A program made the translations under genes and the position numbers. Of a DNA stretch of 64,000 nt, positions 33,435 to 46,584 are shown one piece after another. Position 1 is the stretch's first letter. Each line of letters begins with the position of its first letter. Location of the stretch: NCBI GenBank assembly GCA_021234155.1, contig JAJEKV010000003.1, positions 20,010,386 to 20,074,385 on the forward strand, in the 5' to 3' direction. This DNA is from Isoetes taiwanensis (lineage: Eukaryota > Streptophyta > Lycopodiopsida > Isoetales > Isoetaceae). The notes below the pieces were generated by a model. It was not told the origin of the DNA and searched no databases. It saw nothing but the letters and a program-made list of their open reading frames with translations.

Positions 33435-35186
33435 ATATGGGACCTGCAAAATGAAATATTCACAGCATTTGAAAGAGGGGAATTAAAGAGCAAAGGTAAA
33501 GCAGCAGAGAAGAAAAAGGGCACAGACGTGCCAAAAAAAGAAATGACTATCACAGTCTGGAGGGAGATGCAGGGTTTCACGGACACAACAATCTTAGAAA
33601 TGTTACTCCAGAAAGTAGTGGACAAGGAGTTTTCCTTAGAAGAGATGTCAAAAGAACTGCACAAGTAAGCGTTCATGTCTTGTGCTTCATACATTCGGAT
33701 TCCCTATCTGTTTTGTATTCCGGAATAAGTAATGTGCTTCATATTTTCTGTTTGTCAGCCAAAAAAACGTCATTGCATGCCAAACATGCTTGATGGAGCA
33801 GTTAAACGTAGAAACCTGGGAAAGGTGTAAGGAGCTGTACCCTCTGGCAACTTCAGACGAGCGTATTGTACAATATGCTCCTAATTTTGAAGGATGGGTA
33901 TAATGCTTTACCTCTTGGACCTTCTTTTGTGTCAACTGTTTTTACACAACTTAACTTCATTTGCAAATGCAGAACAAGAAGAAAAACAAAGATCTTCCTG
34001 AAGGTTTTATGCACCTGCTAAAGCTTGCTCGTGAGGAAAGAACCTTACCGACAGGAAGGCGGTTGTCGGTTGAACCGTCCGAGTTTGAAAAGTTTACATT
34101 ATTCGATCGGGATAATTTGTTTTCTGTTGTTCAAGGTGATCGCGCACTAAGTTGGTGGAAAGCATTAAGCCCCAATTTTACCCCGATCATTCTTTGATAT
34201 ACCTTTACGGGTTTAAGATCAAGGGCGGCCGTTATGACGACCTACCTTTTAGGAACTCTGAGTTCAATGCCTTTATTGATGGTATAAAACAAATAACAAC
34301 GGCTAAGCATTGGAGGCTGGTGGTGTTCCACTCTAGCATGCAAGCAGGGATGGTGGAAGCGCGAGCTTCAAGAATCATTTTGGATCCCCCGCTCCGGTGG
34401 CTATGAGAATTTGGTCCGTAAGAACTTATTCAAAAATACTTCTGCTTTCTTTTGCTATTCTGGAATAGTAAATTTATTTGTTAATTGCTAGATTGCTAAC
34501 TATACTTCTCTCCTAAAGGTACAAAACTAATATAACTTATCATGCTGGAGGCCCTAGATTGTTAAGCAAAGTGGAATATCTTCATGTGGCCTCTTTGGAG
34601 CTTGACGACAAAAGAACAATGGAGCACTTCAACACGCCCGGATGCTCTGATTTTTCTAATGTGTTAGAGTTTCCAGCCGTGTTTGCGGAAGTCGTAAGAC
34701 CCAAGCTAGCTTGGGGGAGAATTGTCAATCACTATCGAAGCCCCTTAAATTAATCAACCAACTTATTGACATGTTTTCACGTCAAGGATTTGGATACTTG
34801 ATGCTTTCTCGGGCCTGGTACAACCATTACTGCAAGACTTAAAAAGGCGAAACTGTGTAGCAGTGGATGTAGACAAGGAGGCCGTGAATTTCATTAAGAT
34901 GAGATTGGCTGCACTACCTAGCTTACCAGACGAGAATCAAGAGCTAGGTGCCAAATCCTCATCTGACTTTGCCAAAATGACATCGTCCGAAATACAGCCT
35001 TCTTTTACCAGCTCCACAGAGGATGAGGTCACTTTTGCTGAGCTGAAGGAAGTGGCTCTAGTAGTGGAAGCAGAAGACAACACTACAAAGCAAAAAGCTA
35101 AATCACCTGAGAAAGAGAAGCCTGCTAAGGAAGACGTTGCAACTACAAGCACACGCCATGGGGAGGACTACGAAGTTGATCTTTGA
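33435..35186 (+). pseudogene. ParB-methyltransferase gene of B, DNA methyltransferase part
   Basis: Exons are 33435-33664 (IWDLQNEIFTAFERGELK, then KVVDKEFSLEEMSKELH), 33759-33897 (LMEQLNVETWERCKELYP), 33973-34417 and 34519-35186. They align exon by exon with element A. Motif IV is present at 34196-34211 as a DIPYG coding sequence with one extra base that shifts the frame. Motif I, WILDAFSG followed by GTTITARL, is at 34791-34840 with a two-base shift. Downstream VAVDVDKEAVNFIKMRL and the conserved LPDENQELGAK tail are intact to the stop at 35186. Beta-class amino-methyltransferase by motif order; inactive as assembled. Confidence 0.7.
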
Positions 35187-35695
35187 CTCCTTGTGAGAAA
35201 TATTTTTCAGATTGGTATCTTTTAAAACTGATATTAAAATATTTATTGATTTTAATATTATTTATTCCCATCAATTTTCCTATTTCCTTAGTCTTGCTTG
35301 TCTACACTACACAATCAACTGTAAATTTGGCCCTTTTCCACCAACAGCTGACAGATTATTCTAGTGTTATAATTAATTTTGCCTTAAAAAATGATGTATT
35401 TAAAATTTCTAATTCATGTACTATTATTATTTCATTTAAACTAAGATGTTTTTTGTTGTCTTCATTTCATGGATTGCAAAGTCAACTGTAAATTTTGCTC
35501 TTTTAGGCTATGATATTTCATCAAATGTAAATGTACACTTGCTGAGAGGTTAAAAAGCAAGAAAAAAAAATTTTTAAGCTCTCAAAATACTTTGACTCGG
35601 CCAAAAAGTTCATTTCTGGGAGGATGCCATGTTTTTTTGAGGGAATCTTTGAAACGGGAGTTGTGCAACACTCCTGTTTCAAATGCAACCTTGTT

Positions 35696-35699
35696 TTAT
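35696..35699. repeat. Target-site duplication of element B, right
   Basis: TTAT, matching 28489-28492. Confidence 0.75.
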
Positions 35700-36420
35700 A
35701 CAGACATGCGCAAGGAGATTGAGAACGATGTAACTATGTTGTTACTTTCAAAAACTCTAAAGTTACTTAAGGTGTAATAATGGTCTCAATCCTAGTGTAA
35801 ACCTTCATCTCAGCTGTGGCACAATGGTACAATCCAGGACGAGAAGTTTCGCATATGCTAGCCAAAAGGAAGCATGGCCCATCTGCAAAAGTGTTACTGC
35901 CATGTGTTATGTGCTTATTCAAGGTTCTGCAACACTGCAACTGCCAAGGAGTTGGCACTAATTGAAAACGATCACATGTTCTTTTGATTCAAAGTAATAT
36001 GTGTGTTGGGGTTTGTAAGAAAAGGTTAAGGTTCCTTTCTAATAAAAACTACAGAAGATTTAATAGGGTTCTTCCATTGTCGTTTCTTGGTAAGCTCTTT
36101 TTGTCGTCAAGTAAACTTTTTTTGCATGTCTTGATTGTCAATTTGATAATTTTGTGTAAACTTTGGTCTTTCAAGCTTTGATTGTGATTGGATTGACCAA
36201 ATTCGAATTTATCATTAAGTTCTGCAGTTAATTGGTAGCTAGAAAATATTCATATTAAACTTGAAGATTTAATCAAATTCAAGATGTCTTTCACAAGCTC
36301 CAAAAAGTGCTAAATACAATAAGCAGGCTGAAGTACTTCAAATTATCAAACAAATGCATACAGAAGGAATGCATACAGAAGAACGACGCTGGAGACATCA
36401 AGGAAAACAAAATGTCAAGG
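35700..36420. other. Internal region of element C, right of B
   Basis: AT-rich, no recognisable coding content. It joins directly to the methyltransferase-gene remnant at 36424. Confidence 0.4.
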
Positions 36421-36423
36421 TGA

Positions 36424-36515
36424 TGAGAGTCTTGTGGACTGGGTGGACCCACCACCTGTGGTATAAATTTATACCGATGGGTTTTCATTTCAACCTGTCG
36501 GTATAAATTTATACC
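36424..36515 (+). pseudogene. Methyltransferase gene tail and palindromes in C
   Basis: The frame ESLVDWVDPPPVV ends in a TAA that lies inside a perfect GGTATAAATTTATACC palindrome (36460-36475). A second perfect palindrome follows at 36500-36515. The end of the element A gene (ESPVDWEDPPPPPVV, stop at 12733) is the clear counterpart, which shows that C derives from an A-type element by internal deletion. Confidence 0.8.
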
Positions 36516-37017
36516 GCTGCACCTGACTATTTCTTACTTGAAACATTCTCTGCAAATTGGCTGTGACATGCCCTGTTATTTAAAGACCTTATACAGATAG
36601 TGCTATGTAACAACTTTTGGTAACACTATTTAATATGAATACTTACTTCGAATGCTTTCTTCTCTGTTAAAAGTTTAAAGAATTTATTTCTGCTAAACGA
36701 TGTGTTCTGCTACCGTGAGAGTATTCATGCACGCTTTGCAACACAACCTACTTCAATTGCATGTATTTTGGCAATGGAAATTCTATGGCTCTCGTGAAAT
36801 TCTGCTTGACCCCCCTAAATGGCTTCCTTTTTTTTTTGGTCCTATGCTTTTAGAGTATTTCTCTTCAAAAGTGTCGTTTTCATGACGGCTTTGCAAAAAT
36901 CATATCCAAAAAACTTGAATGCCTCTATTTTTTGCTCTTTTTAAAAATTTCCAATTTTTTTGAGGGAATCTTTCAAACGCACTTCTTAAATAAGTGCGTT
37001 TCAATTCAAACATTGTT

Positions 37018-37021
37018 CATT
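37018..37021. repeat. Target-site duplication of element C, right
   Basis: CATT, matching 26339-26342. Confidence 0.85.
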
Positions 37022-40000
37022 TCCAGGCATGCAAAGGGCAATATATGCAAGCTCGAACATAGCCAGAAATATGAGATCTATATATACCTTCTTGCGTGGA
37101 TCCTAAAGAGATCCTTCAAAAAACAGCAAACCTACAAGAAAAAAACCAAGAAGAGCACAGTGTCACATGACAAACGAAATAAAAGACTGAAAACTTGAAT
37201 ACGGGATGAAGAATTTATAAGACAATAGATCGAATTCGTCAACAATGATTGCGCTCGCTGATAAACTCCCAAATGTCGAAGATACTGCTATGTGTAAACA
37301 AACTTCCACCATACTACTATATGTAAACAAACTAAGCACTTCTTTGCATGAGAATTCCTCACCAGTAATTACATGAACGAGATGTACAGGCACAGCTTAA
37401 ATTATCTGCAGATAGAAGCAGCCATATCAGCTGGAAATTTCAGCCACCTTCAGAGAAGACAATAAGAATATTAAACAAACTTGGTTGAAGTAAAATATAC
37501 TAAATTGATATCAATCAGCAACTACTGCAATATGTAGCGTAATAACAGGGGGTTTTCTTTGTATTTTTATACGCTTTTCACTAAGGTTTTCCTATGATTT
37601 CGTGATGTATTCAAATGGATGTACTAATGCGTACATCTAGAGTGCACCATTTCTGAGCCATTGATTTTAGCCTTTTTTTTCCAATGGTCAACAACCAATG
37701 GCTCACAACAAAAGCCCTTTTTTTGTGTGTGTGGTGCATAATGCTCAACAACCAATGGCTCACAACAAAAGCTCTCTTTTTGTGCGTGTGGTGCATAATG
37801 GTCAACAACCAATGGCTCACAACAAAAGCCCGCTTGTTGTGTGTGTGGTGCATAATGGGCACATGAAGGGCTTGAAGGGCGCATGTAGTGCAGTTCCCCG
37901 CCGACAACACATTTCTTATCATAACTTTTGATCCAGAGCTCTGTTTGAGATGATTTTTATTGCGTTGGAAACTCTCCGAGATCTTTTTGATAGTGTATGG
38001 TGTGGATATGTTTGGTTAAGTTATATATGCTAAAACAGCAATTTTTCGGCCGGGTTTGGTAGGCTTTCACATCCTACCAGCTGATTAATACAGGATTGCG
38101 CTATTGGATATTGTTTTATAGCTCATTCCGAATGAAGGTTGCAAAAAAATTACTATGCATTTTTAGATTTTGAGGCAGTTATTAAGCAAATTCCAAGGCT
38201 TCTAGATCCTTGTGCTAACAAGCAGAAAAGTTTTCCACTTTGGTTTCTCACCACAAGAATCCATGGAGGCCAAAGGCTGCTGTTAAATTCCAGTTGAAAA
38301 ATGTTTGTGTATGGGTGTTGCAAACTTTATGACTTTCAGAATAATGGAATCAATCCGCTCTATCTTTATGGTAACTTTTACTTATGTTCTATTTGTTTTA
38401 TTGTGATCAAATTCAAAAGCTACAGGTGATGAAAGCCTCAAATGAATTCTAGTTTTTTTCTGGTTTGAATTCTAAAATTTTTGTCACACCCGGGGGGGGG
38501 AGGGGGGGAGGTCCCTAAGGCCCCGAAGGGGCCAAAATTTTTTTTTTTGCAACACAAACTATTACCATCCAACATATAAAAATTAATTCCCCCCAACACA
38601 TAACAACCAACACACAACAACCATTGACATTAACAACCAACACATAACTACCATTGACATTAATTAACACAACCATTGGGTCCAACACATTTAAATTAAA
38701 ATCCCCCTTAAACCCCCTTTGGTTTGGGTGCATATTCACATGGGGGTGACTCCGGGCAACGAGAGCTGTTGGATAGGCATATTCACCCCTTATTCCTTAA
38801 TCTACACCGTACGTAAAGTTCCTCGTTTGTATATTTCACAACCTTGAAAGTAAAATCCATATAAAGGTGAGCCAGACATGTCGCAGGCAAACTAAGAGAA
38901 GCACAACCTAATATAAAAAACAAATGAGAAGGCAAAGAATTAACCCGTTGCTTTCCGCTTGCCCAGTAGAATTGATTCATACAGATCCAATGTTCGGCTG
39001 CATCCTTCTGTAAGCAAACTGTAACCAAAGCATAATGATTTTTGAAGCATAATATTGTGGCACCATGACGATAGAGAAATGGCAGAAAGAAACACCAACA
39101 CTATCGAAGTTTCTCTAGAAAGCTCAGAATCATTTCCGCAATGGCAAAAAACTCTGGACCTCTATTGTGCGGCAGTCTTGCTGCAAACGGCCGCCTCTTT
39201 TCTTCTACCCTAAACTTTTCCTCTTCTACGTTGAAATCTAGGGATTCGATATAGGCCCTTAGATCAATCTTGGCCTTTCCAAATGAACGCGATTTTTCTT
39301 TAGCTATGAAAGAGAATTATTTTTGCCCATAATTAACTTGGCCCATTGCATGTCAAATGCAAAATGCATGTTCATGCATGTTGCTCCACTTCAAAAATAT
39401 GCTATTGGAAAATACGGGGAGGCCTATTTGCTATCTCAACATATATAAGTTATTATGTCCGATAGGGATGCCCACGTGTCAGCAAGGCCTGCGTTCTAAA
39501 GTCACGATTGTTTTTCCCGGACATTTTGCTGCAGTTTTTTTTTTTTTTTTTCCCGCAATCGATTTGTTTTGTTGCCACGTTCCGTCAAAGTCCATCTAGG
39601 CTGTCATTGTGGTGTCCACAAGCTATATGGCGGTGTATAATCTCTGTCCACAAGTTATGGCGGTGGATTTGTCTGGTTGTTTTGCCTTGGTGCACCTATA
39701 TAAGAAGCACTGTATAACTCTAAATAATTTTAAAACTTTGCTCGGATGTGCTCGAATTTGCTCTGCATCAGTCTGTAAGTTTTCTTGCATCTTTCTGTTT
39801 TTTTGTTTTTTATATTAGATAGACTGTTGCTAGAATTTGCTCCCTTGATCTTCGTGACATCCGTAAACAGAGTTATGGCCGCTACCTTCTTCCGAAAACC
39901 AGAGTTATGGCGATACTGCTGTTCTATCTGGAAATTATATTTCTTTTCTAGCATGATATGCTTAGCCTATTCCTGCCCTGCAGATGCTTTCTGTAAAATA

Positions 40001-40059
40001 CCAGTGGTAGAAACGTACAGGCCAGTCATGAAGATTTGAGAGTAGGTATCTCAATGTAT
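37022..40059. other. Unassigned region with simple repeats
   Basis: No recognisable gene. Contains the 57-bp triplicate (37684-37854), a G-rich tract with adjacent GGCC hairpin (38490-38530), degenerate AACAACCAACACA repeats (38590-38680) and a T-run near 39535. Confidence 0.5.
37684..37854. repeat. 57-bp unit repeated three times
   Basis: Units start at 37684, 37741 and 37798 (ATGGTCAACAACCAATGGCT...). The unit length is a multiple of three, so the long frames seen on both strands are a by-product of the repeat and not evidence of a gene. Confidence 0.9.
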
Positions 40060-40668
<609 letters not shown>

Positions 40669-42451
40669 TCCGTCTCATTAGGGAATAATTAGGCCACATA
40701 CAAACTTCTAGAGGTAGAATTATATTAGGTCAAGAAGTGGTGTTTCAGAAAGAAGGTTAGAATATTATGTTGAGAAAGAAGGTTATAATATTATGTCCCT
40801 ATCGTGAGCAAGCACAAGCTGTTCATGCCAAAAGACTGAGGTTCATCACATAAATATATTGATTAGATGAGTGCCTTCCAAATTTAAACATAAACACAGT
40901 AAAAAAAAAGTTCTCAGCCTGCAGTTGAAACACTAATATTTTCTGTAACGAGCTTGAAGCTTCCTTGCTAACATGGTTAGGACTTGATTTAGCAAATTAA
41001 GCAAACGAATTGAATACTTAGATAATTGTAGTAAAACGAAATTGTGATATGAGGTTGTGAGTAGATTGTTGCCTATCAATGGTGGTTCTGAAGCCATGGA
41101 AGTTAATGATGTAAATGTGACAGATAATGATCTTAATCCAAGAACACTAGGAAAGAGTGAATACTTAGATATTTGTAGTAGAACAAATTCGTGATATGAA
41201 TTGTTGTCTGGTGAGGGGTTCTACAAAACAATGCTTTATAAATGAGTTGCGCTATCTTTATAGAGTGTAATCCTAATTGCAAAGCCACATTATTGCCTGC
41301 TTCCCACTCACTGTATTAACAACACATGTGTATACATCAAAATTCTTCGTGTCCATACAAGTCCTGCAGGGTAAAACTTTCTTTGATAGCCTTGCAAGCA
41401 GTGTGACAGTCCAATTTACCAGGTCCCTTTTACCCAATCATTTTGCAAAATAGGCTAGGCAAAGACGCATTAGCACATATCACAACCATACATAACTTCC
41501 TAAATCATAATGTCCAACTATAAGAGGGGCCTGAATTATTGCAGAAGCCAATGATAAGTGTCAAAGTGCCAACACTATGACTGAACAACACACAAGCTTA
41601 TACAACTGCTTAAGTGTATGATCTAGCTACTTTTAAAGTGTTGAACTGCAACACTCAGAAGTGTTGAGGACTAGAGCATTTGCCCTTTACGTTCCATGTT
41701 TTTCTAACATTGTGATATGAATTGTTGTCTGGTGAGGGGTTCTACAAAGCAATACTTTACGTAGGCCATCCAATTTCTCCAACCATTATTGGCATATTGG
41801 GATACCCTGCATCCTTTAGTGCTGCCCCTAACAGATCATAACTTGCATCAAACACATTAGTGTAAGTGTTAGGTCCATCAACAGCTGTGCAAGGGGGATT
41901 CACTCATGTATAAGGGGGATATGCCATCTGCGTGCATGGGGTGGCAAAAAACCCCCCTGTATACGGATCTTTAAAAGCAAATTTTGACCCCTTTCGAATA
42001 AAAATTACCTAGGATAGTGCAAAAATACGGAAAAAGGACCCCGCCGACCCAGATATATATACGAAAATGGGTCCAAAAAACCCCCTTCCCGTGCATGCAG
42101 ATGGATTATACGCCCAAAACTGTGAACCCCCCTTGCAACTGTGGTGGCAGATCCGTTGAAAAAAGCAAAGCTTTTTGGAAAGTGTGGATCTTGATTCAGG
42201 CTGATAAAAGGGTAGAGATTCACCATGGATGCACTGTTTTTCCCCATCGTTTCTATGAAAGCAAAGTCCAGAAACGTTCTGAGAACCTCACCACATAGTA
42301 AACTAAGGGATTGAGCAACAGAGTGCATGTCATGTGGCCGCGAAGGGAATTAATGATAATGACTTATAAACCCTGTGTCCTTTGCTTCCATTCTATAGAA
42401 CACCAATAGCTCAATTCAAGTTCAAAAGCTCAAGTGCAGGTTCAAGTCAAG
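40669..42451. other. Unassigned region
   Basis: No coding content recognised. A 37-bp sequence beginning GTGATATGAATTGTTGTC occurs directly repeated at 41191-41227 and 41712-41748. Confidence 0.5.
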
Positions 42452-42691
42452 ATTTTGTCTGCTTTCTTTTGTGAAGTTATGCAGGGAAAGGCAGAGTTTA
42501 CAGATCCCTTAACTCACAAGCTGAAGCATCACCCTGGCCAGATTGAAGCTGCTGCAGTAATGGAATATGTTTTAGAAGAAAGTGCATACGTGAAAGCTGC
42601 TGCTAAGCTTCATGAGACCGATTCTTTGAAGAAACCAAAGCAAGACAGATATGCTCTGCGTAGTTCTCCCCAGTGGTTTGGCCCCAGTTGA
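42452..42691 (+). pseudogene. Phenylalanine ammonia-lyase fragment
   Basis: The frame reads [20 protein letters not shown], then [20 protein letters not shown] and [18 protein letters not shown]. This is a highly conserved internal stretch of plant phenylalanine ammonia-lyase, which starts phenylpropanoid synthesis. About 80 of some 700 residues are present. The frame ends in TGA; one base away it would continue with the expected VEVIE, so a frameshift has truncated it. No other part of the gene is nearby. It is a captured or duplicated fragment. Confidence 0.85.
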
Positions 42692-44499
42692 AGTTATCGA
42701 GAATGACTAGCCATTCCATTGAAAGAGAAATCAATTACATCAATGATAACCCTATCATTGATGTCACACGAATAAAGCTTTTACATAATTCATGGATCTA
42801 GCCAAATCAAATATGACTCTCCGGACGGACCGAAGCCAAGCCAATGATGTGCCTCTACGAACCGCCCAACTTCCCCGTTATCGCGAAAGAATCCAAAGCG
42901 AAGTAGATGAGAATGAACAACCGTGATCAGCACCAAATGTTGCTTTCTTGAGATCATGACATTTTCGGATAAAGGGAATAAGAGTCTATCATCATGGCTA
43001 TAACAATGACCATCCGCCGTACATTATTCTCCTTTACAAGATGCTTTGAGTATGAGCTGCTAGCAACCGTTTCGACTCACATGCGATGAGAACAATAGAC
43101 TTTGCTTTCTTATATTCTCTAACGGCCATATCATACTCTCCTTTTGCAATGTTTGAGTGGATTGTACTTGGAAGATTGAAGAGTGTCCTAAAAGCAGCGT
43201 AGCATTCCTTTGGAGCGTACGATTACGCTTGTGTGAGCACAAACATAATAGAAGTTCAGGCCATGTTAGACAAATGAAGGAAACAATGCACGATTACATA
43301 GCATGACCCACACGGCGTTCAAGTAGGGGCCAACACTCGTTTAGTCGCTCCATCCACATCTTGGATTGCACTATCTGATTCCTCGTGCGAACCATTTGGA
43401 TCGATTCAATTTCTTTGCAACTTCGAATGTATATCTACAAATTTGCCATGCATGATTATTATTGAGGTACCAATCCAAAAGCAACGTCGTAATCATATTA
43501 CCTCTAGATGTTACTAAAACGCAATGCCTCTAGATGTTACTAAAACACAATGTTTTGTTAAGAACTATGCCATTATAACTGACTCCTAGTCAGTACTTTT
43601 AACTTCATTACCTACTTTTGGATATCGTTTACAGTTACTCGTCCACCATCCCGGTTATGTTCAATGTCCATTTGACATGCCATATTATTGTAATATGGAC
43701 ATATGCTTAGGTGGCATATTTATCTGCTAACCAATCAGAAAATGGGCAATTTCTCGTATTGATGAGCTTTAGCAGCTTCTTCTGGTGCAACGTAAAAGAT
43801 TTGGGCAGTCAAGGCCCTTATGAAAATCTCTGCCGTTGGCTGAGAAATACGTCGTATGCCAAAAAATACACAATCCTAGCCACTACCCTAATTTTAAAAT
43901 TTCCATCACATAAAAATAATAGAAAACCTAGCAAAAATGATTGAATACACCATGATGCCCCTAGGATTCCTATAGAAATTGAAAATGAATACCATTTTTG
44001 CACAACATGCATTGTATTCATAATGCAAAGGGAAAGTCAACTATTGGGACAAAAAGAGAAACCAATATAACCATTGAAATTCTTAACCTGCAAATCATCA
44101 AAGTTAGTAGAAAGTAAAACGTCACATGATACTCGATTTACTGCCCAAACCATCAAACCTTGAAAGACATATCTAAAAATATACTTGTCTGGCTATTGCG
44201 CTTCTGTCACAGTAATCTCCTTATGTAAAAAGAAAACACGTCCGTTTAACTTAATTAAATTCAAAGCGTCCCAGAAAAAAAAAAAAAGTCGTTCTAGTAG
44301 AAAACTAGCATTTTTGGATGTTTAAGTAAACGAACGAGCAAAGATAAATTATTTGCCATTTGTACTCTAACTGTGTGCCATAACCTTGCAAGGTTTACAT
44401 GTGCTCGTTGACACCATTGCAAACTTTTTTATGAGGAACCAAGCACACAAAAAAAAGGTAAGTGTCTTGCACCTTCCTTGATAGAATTGTAGTGATCCA
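42692..44499. other. Unassigned region
   Basis: No coding sequence recognised. A 26-bp tandem duplication (CCTCTAGATGTTACTAAAAC...) lies at 43501-43552. Confidence 0.5.
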
Positions 44500-45912
44500 A
44501 TGCCTCGTAGACAACAATTCTCGAACTTGAGTGAGGAAGGTAGGGATAGAATACGAGAAAGGGATAGAGAACGCTATGCAACCCGGGAAAGAGAAAGAAG
44601 ACTAGAGAGAGCGAGAGACCATTATGCAAGGAGGAGTGCGGAAGACGTGATTAGGCAACGAGAAAGAAGAAGAGAACGTTATGGGCAATATGAATCTACT
44701 CATGGTGAGAAACAAGAGGAAATGAGATTGGAGGGAGGGGAGCAAGCATGCATGCTTGATGAAGTGGTTTCATGTGAAGTAATAAATAATATACGTTCTA
44801 TTCAACCAATGGAACAATTGGAGTTAGGTCAACAATGTGAGCATACACAAATTCAAAAAAAACATGAGAGGTTGGTAGATGTTGCACGAAAACATCGACG
44901 AGTAGATGCCATGACTTGTGTAAATGTCTCCCCGCAAGAATTTATTGAATTTAGCGAAAGATCTATTGCCAGTATGACCAGTGTAAATGTCGCGCACAAA
45001 CAATCTGCATCAAATGCAGGAATTGGAACTCTGATTGATGAACAGAATTATATATCATCCCTTGCCACAAATGATAGTCATGCAGATGGAAGATTAAGGT
45101 TAAATGGAAGATCATATGTCGAACACACTTATGTAGGAGGTGCACCTGTAAATACTGAAGAAAATGAGAGAAATACGAATGAAGAGTCAGATCCAAGGGT
45201 AAGATCTATCGACTGCAGAACGGAGGCTTTAGCACATTGGCGATCTCGTGCGCGACAAATGAATGTCATAATCGGTCCGAACATATATCTTTGTGTGCTC
45301 TTGGATTAAAAGATGCACATATTGTCAAATCCCGTTGCTCAACGTGGAGCATGATGGATTCTGTTGCAATAAAGGGAAATGGTTATTGCCTGTCCTACCT
45401 CCTTTACCCACAGCATTGAACAACCTATACGATGTGCAAGAATTTGCTAAGTTAGCAAGAAAAGTGAATAGGTTATTCGCCCGCCGTGCTTGAGTGAGTG
45501 GTGGATTCGTAAATTTGGATTTTCCTTCATCCATGACTATTACAGGGCGAACATATCATCGAATACGGCCGACCACAGAATCAGGGCATCTAATACATTG
45601 GTATGTGTATGACGAGTCTGAAAGATATGCACAAGGTCGAGAGCAGCAAGTACCATTCCAATGGATTCATTCATTCAAAACCTTCGAACTATGGGAAGTA
45701 TGCATGTACCATCGGCATACATTACAATTCAAGGGGCAATTGCGAGTAACGAAATAGCAGCCATTGCAGACGCTAGTAATACAGCAGACATTTGTCCTCG
45801 AGTAGCTGGCTTTTGGGTTCGGAGTGAAGGAGAACCAACTTTCATGAACATCCTAGATCCTATGTATGAACCGCTGCAATATCCGCTTTTCTTCCCACAC
45901 TGTACTAAATAA
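44500..45912 (+). pseudogene. Helitron Rep/helicase protein, N-terminal remnant
   Basis: ATG 44500 opens a 269-codon frame with Arg/Glu-rich repeats (RERDRERYATRERERRLERA), common at the start of Helitron Rep-helicase proteins. After frame changes come a zinc-type segment, CQIPLLNVEHDGFCCNKGKW followed by LLPVLPPLPTALNNLY, then FVNLDFPSSMTITGRTYHRI and HWYVYDESERY, and finally ILDPMYEPLQYPLFFPH. These are the standard N-terminal landmarks of plant Helitron proteins, in order. The sequence ends at a stop at 45912, before the Rep nuclease and helicase domains. With two frameshifts and truncation it is dead. Confidence 0.75.
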
Positions 45913-46584
45913 GGTGACGGATCAAATGCACTAATGACCTGTAGTGCAATTGCAGATTCCTTTTTCAAAAACTCAAATTTATGCTGTTTTTTGGGGGTGG
46001 TTGCAAAAAACTGTTGCAAAATCTGTGCAAAAAAAAAAATACCACATTTTCACTAGGAACCCAAAAAAATATAATCTATATCTATCTAATATCTAATATC
46101 TATCTATCTATCTAATATCTATCTAATATATCTAATATATCTAATAATAAAGGCGTTTTAGGATAGTTTGTGCGCAATCTTGTCCGTTAATTTTATTGTG
46201 TGTAAAAATATTAATTTTAAGCCCTTCAAATAAGTAGTTATTATTTTGCCTAGGTTAATGCATGCCAGAACCGACGTTTGTGCCCTCTTTCTCCTTGGCA
46301 ACACGGCGGCGAAGAACGATATGGCAAAAGAGCCATATGGCACGTTCTTGCTACTCGGGCCGTTCATGCATCAGAGGTTCCTCGCACGGTTTGAGAGGAT
46401 GCCTTTTGATCGATTTGGAGAAACTCAAATCGCAACGAAAATAGTGTACTTGCTCATCGTGTACATGCTCAGATTTGTTCCAGACTTGCTGCTATGATTG
46501 AAGATCCCACAACAAAGCATCGGCCTTTTAAATCAGCCCTGGCCTCTGTGAAGAAAGGACTGGAAAAAAGCCCTAATTCTTTGG

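Larger units (their letters stand above)
28493..35695. mobile_element. Element B: second ParB-methyltransferase transposon family
   Basis: A 7,203-bp element with ends AACAAGRTTGCATTTGAAAC in inverted orientation and a TTAT target duplication, nested inside element C. The gene order is identical to element A: leftward transposase gene (28961-31245), divergent promoter, rightward ParB-methyltransferase gene (31540-35186). Its repeated palindrome is TGTATTCCGGAATACA instead of the A-type sequence. Subterminal motifs are also different (GAAACGGGAG instead of GAAACGCACTT) but identically arranged. The transposase catalytic core is deleted and the methyltransferase gene carries frameshifts. It is therefore a degenerate, non-autonomous copy. 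Confidence 0.9.
26343..37017. mobile_element. Element C: deleted relative of A, split by B
   Basis: Inverted ends AACAAAGTTTAAATTGAAAC (left) and the reverse complement of AACAATGTTTGAATTGAAAC (right) are flanked by CATT. Without the inserted element B it is about 3.5 kb. Both terminal regions match element A. Inside are A-type palindromes but no transposase or complete methyltransferase. The only coding remnant seen is the final part of the methyltransferase gene at about 36424-36468. It is a non-autonomous derivative that would need enzymes supplied by an A-like element. Confidence 0.85.

Noticed and set aside
37611..37931. Overlapping long open frames on both strands
   Set aside because: They follow from the 57-bp tandem repeat and have no protein-like content.
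38484..38530. G-run with possible quadruplex function
   Set aside because: A single homopolymer-like G tract next to an A/T run; copy number is unreliable in assemblies and no gene context supports a role.
46077..46150. ATCTA microsatellite as an independent feature
   Set aside because: Better explained as the 5' terminal repeats of the Helitron starting at 46075.
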